Translations under genes and position numbers: made by a program
Notes under the pieces: generated by a model
Seen by the model: the letters and a program-made list of their open reading frames with translations, nothing else
Databases searched by the model: none
What the model was told of the DNA's origin: nothing
NCBI GenBank assembly: GCA_016743995.1
Contig: JADGFG010000031.1
Location: 1 to 33,743, forward strand
Source of the DNA: Kangiellaceae bacterium
GTDB lineage: Bacteria; Pseudomonadota; Gammaproteobacteria; Enterobacterales; Kangiellaceae
Direction of reading: 5' to 3'
DNA length: 33,743 nucleotides
Shown here: positions 26,635 through 33,743 of the stretch, in pieces
Layout: each line of letters opens with the position of its first letter
Position numbering within the stretch: the stretch's first letter is position 1

Positions 26635-27252
26635 CTATATACTGGACATAAGAAAACCGCTAAATGCGGCATTTGATGGCGACAAAGATTCATCTACCTG
26701 TTGCTTACACTCATTAATCAATGCGCGATAAGCGAAATAAAAGTCCCAGGTTGGTGTTGATTTGTATACAAACTCGCTTATTTCAAGATATTTGATAACC
26801 CCTTTCGCCGTAGTTGGCTTAACAAACACTTCTATCTCAGGAGAATAATATGCTGGTATAATAGTCATCAAACTCCACTTAGCCAGTTTTTCTGTCTTAA
26901 GCAAATCGACCATAGCTTCAAAACCCAGTTGCTGTTTACCATGCAAGAGCTGACTAAGAGACTTAACCAGAAAAGCTTTATCGTTAAGGCTCAGATTATT
27001 AACAAAATCTTTAAATCTGGGTTTCTCAAACATCGACACCATCGAAGAACGGCTTACTACTTTAACCATATTCTCAGTAAAGGATTCAATATTTCGACTG
27101 TTCTTACGAGAAAAATAGTCTTGAGACATCTCGACCATTTTATCCATCTTATGTTTTTTGCCAACTTTTAACATCTCAGGATGTTCAAATCCGCCTGGAA
27201 ACCGATGCATAAACTGATGCTCGGCATGTTTCAACCTTTCAAGATTAAACAT
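26635..27252 (-). CDS. Unknown soluble protein
   Basis: A 205-residue protein that I do not recognise. There is no signal peptide or membrane segment. The N-terminal half is basic and mostly helical (residues 1-85, many Lys, His, Met and Arg, including FPGGFEHPEMLKVGKKHKMDKM). The C-terminal half is mixed, with Trp- and Tyr-rich helices (TPTWDFYFAYRALINECK, about 168-185). It converges on the chemosensory operon with 49 nt between them and is followed upstream by a 166-nt gap before azlD. No cofactor or catalytic motif is visible. It is called as coding because of its length, composition and lack of a better frame on the other strand. Confidence 0.65.
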   Translation of the reverse strand: MFNLERLKHAEHQFMHRFPGGFEHPEMLKVGKKHKMDKMVEMSQDYFSRKNSRNIESFTENMVKVVSRSSMVSMFEKPRFKDFVNNLSLNDKAFLVKSLSQLLHGKQQLGFEAMVDLLKTEKLAKWSLMTIIPAYYSPEIEVFVKPTTAKGVIKYLEISEFVYKSTPTWDFYFAYRALINECKQQVDESLSPSNAAFSGFLMSSI

Positions 27253-27418
27253 AAGTCTGCCACTCTATAATATGATGAACGGGAACGCCTGAACAAATTA
27301 ACTCTAATCGCCATATATTAAGATATTAATCTCTTAATATGAAAAAAAATGCATCAGGCAGTTTATCAGAATAATCGAAAAACAGATATTTAATATGGCT
27401 TAAGAGCCAATAATAAAT

Positions 27419-27742
27419 TCAAAGAAGCAAGAACTGAAATAATAATAAAGACCCGATGCCGCTCAGCACCACCCAGGCCAGGCCATATCTAAAACTCACA
27501 ATCGTGGCAACCAGGGCTGCGAGCAACCGGGGGTTCTGCAGTGAAAAACTCATTTGCTCTCCAACCCCCAGCACCTCAACAACAATAATCGCAGGAAGAA
27601 CGGTAACAGGAACAAAGCGTAATGTCTTTTTGAAACGTTCAGGCATCTTTATGCGATTCCCTAGCCCAATGAACGAAAAGCGCACACTGAAAGTCACTAC
27701 AATCATTCCCAACGTGACTAAAATGAAAGTCTGAATATCCAC
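27419..27742 (-). CDS. azlD: AzlD-family branched-chain amino acid exporter small subunit
   Basis: A 107-residue membrane protein with about four hydrophobic helices and the AzlD pattern: TFILVTLGMIVVTFSVR, then the basic RFKKTLRFVPVTVLPAIIV, and LAALVATIVSFRYGLAWVV. It pairs with AzlC to export branched-chain amino acids or related compounds. It starts with GTG, and the azlC stop overlaps that start by one base (TAGTG), a typical coupled arrangement for these two subunits. The direction of transport is inferred from studied AzlCD/YgaZH members. Confidence 0.88.
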   Translation of the reverse strand: MDIQTFILVTLGMIVVTFSVRFSFIGLGNRIKMPERFKKTLRFVPVTVLPAIIVVEVLGVGEQMSFSLQNPRLLAALVATIVSFRYGLAWVVLSGIGSLLLFQFLLL

Positions 27743-28485
27743 TACTCGGTCACCTCATTGTGTCCAACGTCATTAAAAGAAATGTCAGGGTCCGTGCGGC
27801 TCTCTTTCTCAGCGTTAAGATCCATTCGATATCCTGCATACACCCCAATGATTGAAGCAATAATCAGCCCCAGAGAATAAGGCAAAACTGATAATAATAT
27901 TGAACTGATAGAAGCCACTAACGCTGCAACCAGGCATTCATTGCTTTTGATCTGAGGTATTACAATGGCAATAAATGCCGCTACCATAGCAAAATCCAGA
28001 CCATACTCCGCTATCTCTGGAAAAGAGGAACCAACACTGGCTCCAATAAAATTAGCTAATACCCAGCTAAACCAGAAACCTGACATGGCCCCCAGATAAA
28101 AATAATGACGCCCCGTTTTTTGATGAGACATCTCACTAACCGTTGCCGCGTAAACCTCGTCAGTTAGTCCATAAGACATTAGCACTCTTAAATAAAAGGG
28201 ATAGTTTTTAACCTGCTCTGCTAATGAAGCACTATAAAGCACATGCCGAAGATTAATAATGAAAGTGGTTAACATAATGACTAACAAACTGGCGGAAATT
28301 TGTATTAGCCCCAATGCAATCATTTGTGAGGAACCCGCAAAAACAAGAAATGACCACAAGGTACTCTGGGTAACCGTCATTCCTACACTAACACTCATCG
28401 CCCCAACAATAAATGAAAATGGAAAAGCGCCAAGACAAAGCGGAGCAATCGTTCGTAAACCAGCACGAAATAATTGGTTATTCAT
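27742..28485 (-). CDS. azlC: AzlC-family branched-chain amino acid exporter large subunit
   Basis: A 247-residue inner-membrane protein with about six to seven helices. Family features are the start FRAGLRTIAPLCLGAFPFSFIVGAMS, the AGSSQMIALGLIQ segment (about 50-62), INLRHVLYSASLAEQ (about 76-90) and LMSYGLTDEVYA (about 100-111). It forms the exporter with AzlD, whose start it overlaps by one base. The C-terminal ~30 residues are acidic and cytoplasmic. A tandem 23-bp repeat lies 93-138 nt upstream of the start codon and may serve in regulation. No dedicated regulator (AzlB/Lrp type) is adjacent. Confidence 0.92.
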   Translation of the reverse strand: MNNQLFRAGLRTIAPLCLGAFPFSFIVGAMSVSVGMTVTQSTLWSFLVFAGSSQMIALGLIQISASLLVIMLTTFIINLRHVLYSASLAEQVKNYPFYLRVLMSYGLTDEVYAATVSEMSHQKTGRHYFYLGAMSGFWFSWVLANFIGASVGSSFPEIAEYGLDFAMVAAFIAIVIPQIKSNECLVAALVASISSILLSVLPYSLGLIIASIIGVYAGYRMDLNAEKESRTDPDISFNDVGHNEVTE

Positions 28486-28577
28486 GAAATTTCCGATCTG
28501 ATAAAGTCAATAATATGGATAATATATTTCATTTAATGATCACGCTCAATATATATTACTAATATTATCTGGTAACT

Positions 28578-28623
28578 TGCGCTCTATCACATAGACTTTT
28601 TGTGCTCTATCACATGGACTTTT
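28578..28623. repeat. Two tandem 23-bp repeats upstream of azlC
   Basis: Copies at 28578-28600 and 28601-28623 match at 21 of 23 positions. They differ at the third base (C/T) and the seventeenth (A/G), and share CTCTATCACAT and GACTTTT. Read on the minus strand each contains TGTGATAGAG. One copy extends to TGTGATAGAGCACA, a short inverted repeat. They lie between the comB stop and the azlC start, so they may be paired protein-binding sites controlling azlCD, or a slippage duplication. Confidence 0.65.
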
Positions 28624-28637
28624 AATATGTATTTTAT

Positions 28638-29333
28638 TTAATAATCTGTGAGCTGATTCAACGACAAAATATTCTCGTTATCTCTCGTAGCGCTGACTGC
28701 AAAATTAAAACGGTTTAATGCCAGGCATAAATCAAAGTCTGACTCTGGATTCCAGGGTTGCAGAACATCAAAAAAACGCTGTGAAAAAGAAGATACCTGT
28801 AACTCCGGCTTAATACTTGTTTCATCAAACTCCTTTTCAAGCAAAAGGCTTTCAAAATACTCTGCACATAAATTATCTTCGTCAGTTGGCGTTTCTGCTT
28901 TCCAGCCCATTCTTACAAGCGTCACTAAAGCTGGAGATTTATGCTTGATATAATTAATGGTTGCCTTTGCATTAACAAAGGCGCCAGTTAATAACTCTTT
29001 TGCTTTCGTTGCATTCACCAGACCCTGTGTACCGGCATGAGTCGTATGAATTATATTCTTAAATTTTAAATCAACTGCCTGCAACTCTGTTGGAGAATTA
29101 CCATAATCAAAACCTGAGATTTTTTTACCTTCTCTTTCACCAATAAGAACGGTGTTTTCATGGCTATTTTTTAATGCCAGTGCATCTTCAACTTTTCCTA
29201 CGGGGTAAACGCTACTGGCTCCCTTATCCAGACAATAACAGGCAACAGAAAATGCCCTGAACACATCAATTATCACAACAATACCCTTAGCTTCTCTGGC
29301 ACCAGCCACAAAATCTGTTTTAACAATTTTCAT
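28638..29333 (-). CDS. ComB-family 2-phosphosulfolactate phosphatase
   Basis: A 231-residue soluble protein of the ComB family. Archaeal ComB hydrolyses 2-phosphosulfolactate to sulfolactate in coenzyme M synthesis. Family blocks are VVIIDVFRAFSVACYCLDKGA (about 20-40), LIGEREGKKISGFDYGNSP (about 63-81), HTTHAGTQGL (about 96-105) and the FVNAKATINYI region. No other sulfolactate or coenzyme M genes are in the window, so in this bacterium the substrate may be sulfolactate phosphate or something else. It is on the minus strand, 152 nt upstream of azlC, with the tandem repeat between, so it is probably a separate unit. Confidence 0.8.
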   Translation of the reverse strand: MKIVKTDFVAGAREAKGIVVIIDVFRAFSVACYCLDKGASSVYPVGKVEDALALKNSHENTVLIGEREGKKISGFDYGNSPTELQAVDLKFKNIIHTTHAGTQGLVNATKAKELLTGAFVNAKATINYIKHKSPALVTLVRMGWKAETPTDEDNLCAEYFESLLLEKEFDETSIKPELQVSSFSQRFFDVLQPWNPESDFDLCLALNRFNFAVSATRDNENILSLNQLTDY

Positions 29334-29563
29334 TGATACAACTCACTTGCACAAAAATAAAACTTCTCTATTCAGTTCCAGATTATACACCCAATTTCCC
29401 CGCAGGTTCAGGAAACAGTGTCCAGCCCAGGTATCAACATCTCAATTGCAAATCAAATTTCAGATAAACCAATAACGAGATGACTGATTGTATATAGTTT
29501 GCAATGTCTACCTTTAAGCTTTTTTGATTTTCTTTCCACTTATCCAAAATAAAAGGAAATATC
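29334..29563. promoter_or_regulatory. Divergent intergenic region with a spaced 8-bp inverted repeat
   Basis: The region lies between the divergent comB-like and PNGase-like genes. ATTGCAAA (29445-29452) and TTTGCAAT (29498-29505) are inverted copies 45 nt apart, and a TATATA near 29491 could be a -10 for the plus-strand gene. AAAGGAAA is the Shine-Dalgarno sequence before 29564. Nothing more specific is recognised. Confidence 0.3.
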
Positions 29564-31288
29564 ATGAAAAAAACAACAAATACTACTTCCAGGCTATGCC
29601 TGTATAACAGGTCGATTTATTCGACATTGTTAATCTATTTATCAATCATTCTTTTATCTTCATCAGTTTCTGCCATGGAGTACAAACAGGATGAATGTGA
29701 ACAACAAGCTCATGAAACGTTTATTCATCAGGATGAAGTTCCCCCTGATGATAATGACTTCAATACAGCAGGTAGTATTAACGGTAACAACTATCAGGGA
29801 AAAATTGTAAATAACTTTAGTGCATCAACATTATCTGGAAGTTTCAATCTGGCTAAGCATTGGCAGGGTTGTAACAGCTACATTATCATCACACACTATA
29901 ATGACACCAATGGCAATAAACTATTCGATTCCCTGTCTGCTGATTTTTTTAAGAGAAGCTCAAGAAATGCACACTATCTGTTTGCTTCTCAGCAGAAAGC
30001 GCCAGAAAATTTTATGCAGAATTTTAAAGGAAAAGTTCAACAACAACTGAGCAAGCTGTCTGTTAAAGAGCAGGCGTACTGGAATAGTAGAATTCATTAC
30101 CTGATCGAGCCCGTCACGGAAATTAATGGTAGCCTGGGAAGAATATATTCCAGCTTAACCAAAAAAGTAAGAGTCGTTGCCATTGACCGTTACCAACGCT
30201 GGGATCAGGGGGGTAATTATCATGATACCACTCCAGGTTATTTTACACCGGACATGAATGTTCTGGCTTACCTGTCTAAATATTATGATGCACAGCTACA
30301 CCAGTCATTACAATATGATGACGAAGACAAAATTGAAGAAGTCACCCTCGTAAAAATGATGGACAAAGTGATATTCAAACCCGACTGCACACCTGATGAA
30401 GCCTGTTACAATAAAAAACATGGTCCTTTTTCAAATAAAAATAATAATAAAATCTGGCCTGTTAATTTTCCAGAGGCAGAATCGATGAAAGATTTTGATA
30501 CCCTTGAATTTGATTTAACCGCTAACTGTGGACCAGATAGAAAACTGGATTGTGGTCGCTGGGATTATGAAGCGTATATACAATTATGCAATGATATAGC
30601 CTGCACAGAACAGCATGAAATTATTCGCTGGATTACGCCTTATTCTCGCCCCGGTAAAAAGCGCTGGCTATTCAATCTTTCACCATTCATAGGGCTACTA
30701 AAAACCGGTGGCACTCATTATTTTAAGTTTGGCATGTTATGGAATATGAATCCCGCAACTTACAGCATGACATTCCGCTTGAGTCATACTGATAAGGAGC
30801 AGAGTTCCAGTCAGGTCATCAAAAGTTTTTCAGGTAATCATGGGTTTAATGCCAGTTATAATGAACACTGGCAACCACAATTTTTTACCCCCCCGGCAGG
30901 AACAGAAAAAGTTGAACTGGTATCCATTATCAGCGGGCATGGTCAGGTGGGAACCGATTACTGTGCGGAGTGGTGTAATCACCAACATCAATTTCGAGTT
31001 AATGATGAAAATAGCTACCTGAGAGAATTCCCAGGTCAGGTTATAGAGCAGGGCTGTGCCTCTCAGGTAAACCTGGGCGTAGTGCCTGGTCAGTGGGGTA
31101 ACTGGACACCAGGTCGCGCAGGCTGGTGCCCGGGACAAACAGTTAAACCCTGGATTGTTGATATTACTGACAGCGTCAATATGGGCGTAGTTAACACGCT
31201 TAATTACAAAGGTATGTACCAAAACGGTACACCACAGGGAGGGCGAATCAGGCTCAATAGTTACCTGGTTTATTATAGCGATGACTAA
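29564..31288 (+). CDS. Secreted peptide-N-glycosidase F-like protein with long N-terminal extension
   Basis: A 574-residue exported protein. The signal peptide ends around SVSA (about 37). Residues ~315-570 resemble the two eight-stranded jelly-roll domains of Flavobacterium PNGase F, which releases N-glycans from asparagine. First comes FDTLEFDLTANCGPD followed by CGRWDYEAY and IIRWITPY, with D334 in the place of catalytic Asp60. Then come ISGHGQVGTDYCAEWCNH, with E469 in the place of Glu206, and the family marker GRAGWCPGQ followed by VDITDSV. The position I align with Glu118 is a Met (M391). Residues ~40-290 are not in classical PNGase F. They look like a folded alpha/beta domain (SYIIITHYNDTNGNKLFDSL, RVVAIDRYQRWDQGG). 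The many cysteines fit an extracytoplasmic protein. Enzyme activity is inferred, not certain. Confidence 0.8.
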   Translation: MKKTTNTTSRLCLYNRSIYSTLLIYLSIILLSSSVSAMEYKQDECEQQAHETFIHQDEVPPDDNDFNTAGSINGNNYQGKIVNNFSASTLSGSFNLAKHWQGCNSYIIITHYNDTNGNKLFDSLSADFFKRSSRNAHYLFASQQKAPENFMQNFKGKVQQQLSKLSVKEQAYWNSRIHYLIEPVTEINGSLGRIYSSLTKKVRVVAIDRYQRWDQGGNYHDTTPGYFTPDMNVLAYLSKYYDAQLHQSLQYDDEDKIEEVTLVKMMDKVIFKPDCTPDEACYNKKHGPFSNKNNNKIWPVNFPEAESMKDFDTLEFDLTANCGPDRKLDCGRWDYEAYIQLCNDIACTEQHEIIRWITPYSRPGKKRWLFNLSPFIGLLKTGGTHYFKFGMLWNMNPATYSMTFRLSHTDKEQSSSQVIKSFSGNHGFNASYNEHWQPQFFTPPAGTEKVELVSIISGHGQVGTDYCAEWCNHQHQFRVNDENSYLREFPGQVIEQGCASQVNLGVVPGQWGNWTPGRAGWCPGQTVKPWIVDITDSVNMGVVNTLNYKGMYQNGTPQGGRIRLNSYLVYYSDD

Positions 31289-31292
31289 ATCA

Positions 31293-31319
31293 AATCAGAA
31301 ATATCGAATCAGAAATATC
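31293..31319. repeat. Short tandem repeat, two copies
   Basis: AATCAGAAATATC occurs at 31293-31305 and 31307-31319, separated by one G (14-nt period). It follows the PNGase-like stop at once and is probably a small slippage duplication. Confidence 0.7.
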
Positions 31320-31345
31320 AAATATAAGTTCGAGATAAAATGCTG

Positions 31346-31368
31346 CCTGCCATAAAAATGACAGGTTT
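31346..31368 (+). terminator. Weak terminator after the PNGase-like gene
   Basis: CCTGCCAT (31346-31353) pairs with ATGACAGG (31358-31365) with one mismatch and a tight AAAA loop. A short TTT follows. A second inverted repeat, TGCACCA (31387-31393) with TGGTGCA (31417-31423), lies just downstream. Confidence 0.5.
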
Positions 31369-31491
31369 AATAACAATACATTCTACTGCACCATATTATT
31401 TCAGAAGCAGTTAATCTGGTGCAATACTTTATGTTGACGCGAGGTAATGGAAACAAGAGAACAGAGATAAATAAAACAGGCATTCATTGAT

Positions 31492-32163
31492 ATGAGCAGA
31501 CACCATCAGAAAACAAACGCAACTTCAATCCCAAAGCTTTTATACCAGCTGATACAGAACAAAACGGAATCTTTAATTACGCTGTATACTCAGGAAGGTC
31601 ATATTCATACAGGTAATCTGGTTGCCTGTGACAACCCCAACACAGAACACAGTAAAGATAGTCTGGTCCATTTTAATATCATCGAAATAGACCATCAACA
31701 ACCCCATGCACTCTACTTAAAAACTGAAAGTATCTCTGCAGTAGAAATTCATACCCCGGATAACTTTATTCAACAGATTGTAGACTCTTCTGCCATACCT
31801 CTCAGCCAGAAAGCGCTAAAAAGCTGGCTTAAACAACACCAGCAGGAACTCGCTATTCCACAGGTAGAACTTGATGCACAATGGAATGATATTGAAACCG
31901 ATCAACAACGACAAAATATTAAACTGCTTGCTCTTGATTTACAGGAAGCGTTATCCATTCTGGCTGGCAGTGATGTCATGGGACACCAGCCACTCGCCAA
32001 CATTAAACAGATATGCTTTTTACAACATCAGTCCACATTAAAAGAAAACCCGCTCAAAGTAGAAAGAGACCATCAACAAATCAGTATTTATGCCGACTTT
32101 AAACAGAAAAACCTGAGTAATTCTGTCGAACAGTTAAGGCAACGATTTGATTTGTTGATTTGA
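31492..32163 (+). CDS. Unknown protein with possible SH3/LSm-like N-terminal region
   Basis: A 223-residue soluble protein of no family known to me. Residues ~28-90 show the strand pattern of an LSm/SH3-like barrel: ESLITLYTQEGHIHTGNLVACD, then LVHFNIIEID, then ALYLKTESISAVEIHT. This resembles Hfq- or Sm-type barrels in rhythm only. A middle helical segment rich in Gln and Lys (about 100-130, KSWLKQHQQELAIPQ) and a C-terminal half with the strand-like KVERDHQQISIYADFK follow. No catalytic motif is visible. The start is ATG 31492, without a strong Shine-Dalgarno sequence. It converges on the GFA-family gene with 34 nt between them. Confidence 0.6.
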   Translation: MSRHHQKTNATSIPKLLYQLIQNKTESLITLYTQEGHIHTGNLVACDNPNTEHSKDSLVHFNIIEIDHQQPHALYLKTESISAVEIHTPDNFIQQIVDSSAIPLSQKALKSWLKQHQQELAIPQVELDAQWNDIETDQQRQNIKLLALDLQEALSILAGSDVMGHQPLANIKQICFLQHQSTLKENPLKVERDHQQISIYADFKQKNLSNSVEQLRQRFDLLI

Positions 32164-32197
32164 ACCATATACTCCAATCCCGTTAGCTCAGAAAAAA

Positions 32198-32587
32198 CTA
32201 ATACTTATTTTGAGACTCGCATTCAGGAATTTCATAATAATCACCTTTTTCAGCAGTGAATATATGCAGCGCTATTTTGATATTAGTGGGCGAATCAAAA
32301 GCCCCCAGTGATATACCAATCCATTGGTGTTTTATTTTATCAATGGGATCGAAAAATAACGGCGAACCACAATGAGAACAAAATCCTCGATTGACTTTTT
32401 CAGATGATTTGTACCATTTTATGTTTTTTTCACCTTCAATCGTTAAGGATTCTAATTGAGGAGAAGTGCTTGCAAATATATGCCCGGTCCACTTTCTACA
32501 TTGATTGCAATGGCATATTTCACCAGAACTGAGTTCACCAGAAACTATAAATTTTACTGCTCCGCATAAGCACGAACCTTTTTTCAT
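32198..32587 (-). CDS. GFA-family (Mss4-like) zinc protein
   Basis: A 129-residue member of the GFA family, named for the glutathione-dependent formaldehyde-activating enzyme; most members have unknown substrates. The zinc-binding cysteines are clear: CLCGAV near the start, CHCNQCRKWTG (about 26-36) and FCSHCGSPLFF (about 69-79). GAGGGA lies just before the ATG. It starts 33 nt after oxyR on the same strand and is probably cotranscribed, which hints at a role in oxidative or aldehyde stress, though the sequence does not prove it. Confidence 0.88.
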   Translation of the reverse strand: MKKGSCLCGAVKFIVSGELSSGEICHCNQCRKWTGHIFASTSPQLESLTIEGEKNIKWYKSSEKVNRGFCSHCGSPLFFDPIDKIKHQWIGISLGAFDSPTNIKIALHIFTAEKGDYYEIPECESQNKY

Positions 32588-32620
32588 AAATCCCTCGTCA
32601 ATTAGTAATAATTTTTCCTG

Positions 32621-33523
32621 CTAACTACATTTTTCTAAGAGTTGCTCAATAAAAATATCTTTAAGGAGTGTTAGCTCATTGGTCCTGACATAATTGGGCC
32701 TGATAACTAGCGCAATTGTTCTATGTGAGTCGGGTTCATTTAAATGAACTGCCCTGAGCTCTGACTCATTATAAATTAATTGATCTAATGCCATTTGTGG
32801 TACGAGCGTTGTGCCAAGCTTACCGGCGACCATTTGAATCAACGTATGCAAACTGGCAGAATCAAAATCTGATTCTTGTTTTTTACTTTGTAATCGACAG
32901 GCCGCCAAAGCATGCTCTTTTAAACAGTGACCATCTTTTAATAACATTAACTTATCAATTTCTAACTCTTCACTGGTAATTTCCTGCATGTTTCCCGGAC
33001 ATTCATCTTTATGACAGACCAGATAAAAGTCTTCTTGCCAGAAATCGAAACTCATCAAGCCATCGATTGGATAGGGTAATGCGAGTATAGCTGCATCAAC
33101 CTCCCCGGTTCGCACCATATCAACTAAGATATGGGATTGCTCTTCAACAATTTTTAACTTAAAACCAGGATGTTGTCTTCTTACTTCAGGTAAAACTTTA
33201 GGTAACAAGTATGGGCCAATTGTCGGGATCACGCCAATACTCATAGGACTGGAAAGAGGTTGCTTATTGGCTTGCGAAATTTGTAACAGTTCATCTAATT
33301 CCAGTTTGAGTTTTTTGGCTTTATTGAGTATTAACTTCCCGTTGCTGGTGACTAATACCTGTTTGTTATTGCGCTCAAATATAATGACATCTAGCTGTTT
33401 CTCAAGCTCATTGATTGCCGTACTTAATGCCGATTGAGATACATTGCATGCTTCAGCCGCCTTTTTAAAGTGTAATGTCTTTTCAATGGCTAGCGCATAG
33501 TGTAACTGTTTTATTGAGATCAT
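32621..33523 (-). CDS. oxyR: OxyR-type LysR-family peroxide sensor
   Basis: LysR-family transcription regulator of the peroxide response. I place the start at ATG 33523 (300 residues), where MISIKQLHYALAIEKTLHF aligns with the OxyR start. The longer TTG frame adds 18 unsupported residues. The N-terminal winged helix-turn-helix includes HFKKAAEACNVSQSALSTAINELE. The sensor domain keeps the two redox cysteines C200 and C209 in DGHCLKEHALAAC, with the same spacing as C199 and C208 of E. coli OxyR. Also conserved are IGVIPTIGPYLLP and the TLIQMVAGKLGTTLVPQMAL block. Hydrogen peroxide should form the disulfide and switch DNA binding. It reads towards the GFA gene and away from a gene starting at 33702, a likely regulatory target. 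Confidence 0.92.
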   Translation of the reverse strand: MISIKQLHYALAIEKTLHFKKAAEACNVSQSALSTAINELEKQLDVIIFERNNKQVLVTSNGKLILNKAKKLKLELDELLQISQANKQPLSSPMSIGVIPTIGPYLLPKVLPEVRRQHPGFKLKIVEEQSHILVDMVRTGEVDAAILALPYPIDGLMSFDFWQEDFYLVCHKDECPGNMQEITSEELEIDKLMLLKDGHCLKEHALAACRLQSKKQESDFDSASLHTLIQMVAGKLGTTLVPQMALDQLIYNESELRAVHLNEPDSHRTIALVIRPNYVRTNELTLLKDIFIEQLLEKCS

Positions 33524-33688
33524 CGTTCTATTGATAGTTTTTATTGAACATAAGTATGATTTTAACCACAAAAACAAAATCAGTCACTACCAAAAAATAG
33601 AACATTATCTTCCAGTTAATCAATTTTAAAAAATACCTCATCACTTTTAAACTGAATGCCCCTACCGATAAAGCTATTAGTACAATAC

Positions 33689-33694
33689 GAGGAG
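33689..33694 (+). promoter_or_regulatory. Strong RBS of the partial gene at the right edge
   Basis: GAGGAG lies 7 nt before the ATG at 33702 and supports that start. Confidence 0.7.
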
Positions 33695-33701
33695 TATTCA
33701 T

Positions 33702-33743
33702 ATGCTAAAGAAAACATTGTCTGTCGCAGTCACAACATTTATT
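33702..33743 (+). CDS. Start of a probable exported protein, cut by the window end
   Basis: Only 14 codons are present (MLKKTLSVAVTTFI). Two lysines followed by a hydrophobic run look like the start of a Sec signal peptide. The strong GAGGAG Shine-Dalgarno sequence makes the start convincing. The gene is divergent from oxyR, with 178 nt between the start codons, an arrangement often seen with peroxide-detoxifying genes such as catalases. The product cannot be told from this fragment. Confidence 0.55.
   Translation, partial: MLKKTLSVAVTTFI

Noticed and set aside
28585..28615. CRP site in the tandem repeat (TGTGA with CACA)
   Set aside because: The spacing is TGTG-N6-CACA, two bases shorter than the CRP consensus TGTGA-N6-TCACA.
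33524..33577. 18-residue N-terminal extension of OxyR from a TTG
   Set aside because: No Shine-Dalgarno sequence and no counterpart in the family. The ATG aligns with the OxyR start and gives C200/C209 with normal spacing.

Overview
The window is an AT-rich stretch of a gammaproteobacterial chromosome, probably from a marine or aquatic, free-living, aerobic organism. The support is gene content: a ThiO-based thiamine operon with a fused ThiD-ThiE, a TorF-family porin, a Pil-Chp-like chemosensory cluster, long-form PurC, a TonB receptor and an OxyR with both redox cysteines. The genus cannot be told. There are no tRNA or rRNA genes, CRISPR arrays, transposases or phage genes, so it reads as chromosomal backbone with some accessory genes.

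Layout. (1) 1-1100: a palindromic repeat at the left edge, then two small, largely disordered proteins that resemble each other at both ends. (2) 1200-4520: an exported M1 aminopeptidase with its own promoter and terminator, then a small lipoprotein. (3) 4700-6930: purC and transaldolase. (4) 6940-9390, minus strand: a TonB-dependent receptor and a small DUF6316-like protein. (5) 9666-15820, minus strand: the thiamine operon thiC-thiO-thiS-thiG-thiDE, preceded by a TPP riboswitch. (6) 16000-16930: a TorF-like outer-membrane protein and a hairpin. (7) 17190-26585: a chemosensory operon with two response regulators, a CheW, a Cache-type MCP, a CheA-REC hybrid and two more CheW-like proteins. (8) 26635-29333, minus strand: an unknown protein, the azlCD amino-acid exporter and a ComB-type phosphatase. 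(9) 29564-32163: a secreted PNGase F-like protein and an unknown protein with a possible SH3/LSm-like start. (10) 32198-33743: oxyR with a GFA-family gene downstream, and the first 14 codons of a divergent gene.

The thiamine operon makes both halves of thiamine phosphate. ThiC makes the pyrimidine and ThiD phosphorylates it. ThiO, ThiS and ThiG build the thiazole, and ThiE joins the two. The chemosensory genes encode one phosphorelay from a membrane sensor through CheW adaptors and the kinase to two receivers, with no adaptation enzymes nearby.

The most unusual element is the thiC leader. All conserved TPP-aptamer blocks are present in order but spread over about 273 nt rather than about 100, because two variable helices (P3 and P3a) look greatly expanded. 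A 9-bp hairpin then covers the thiC ribosome binding site. Other points of interest are the PNGase F-like protein with a long extra N-terminal region, the reduced Pil-Chp-like cluster, and a tandem 23-bp repeat upstream of azlC.
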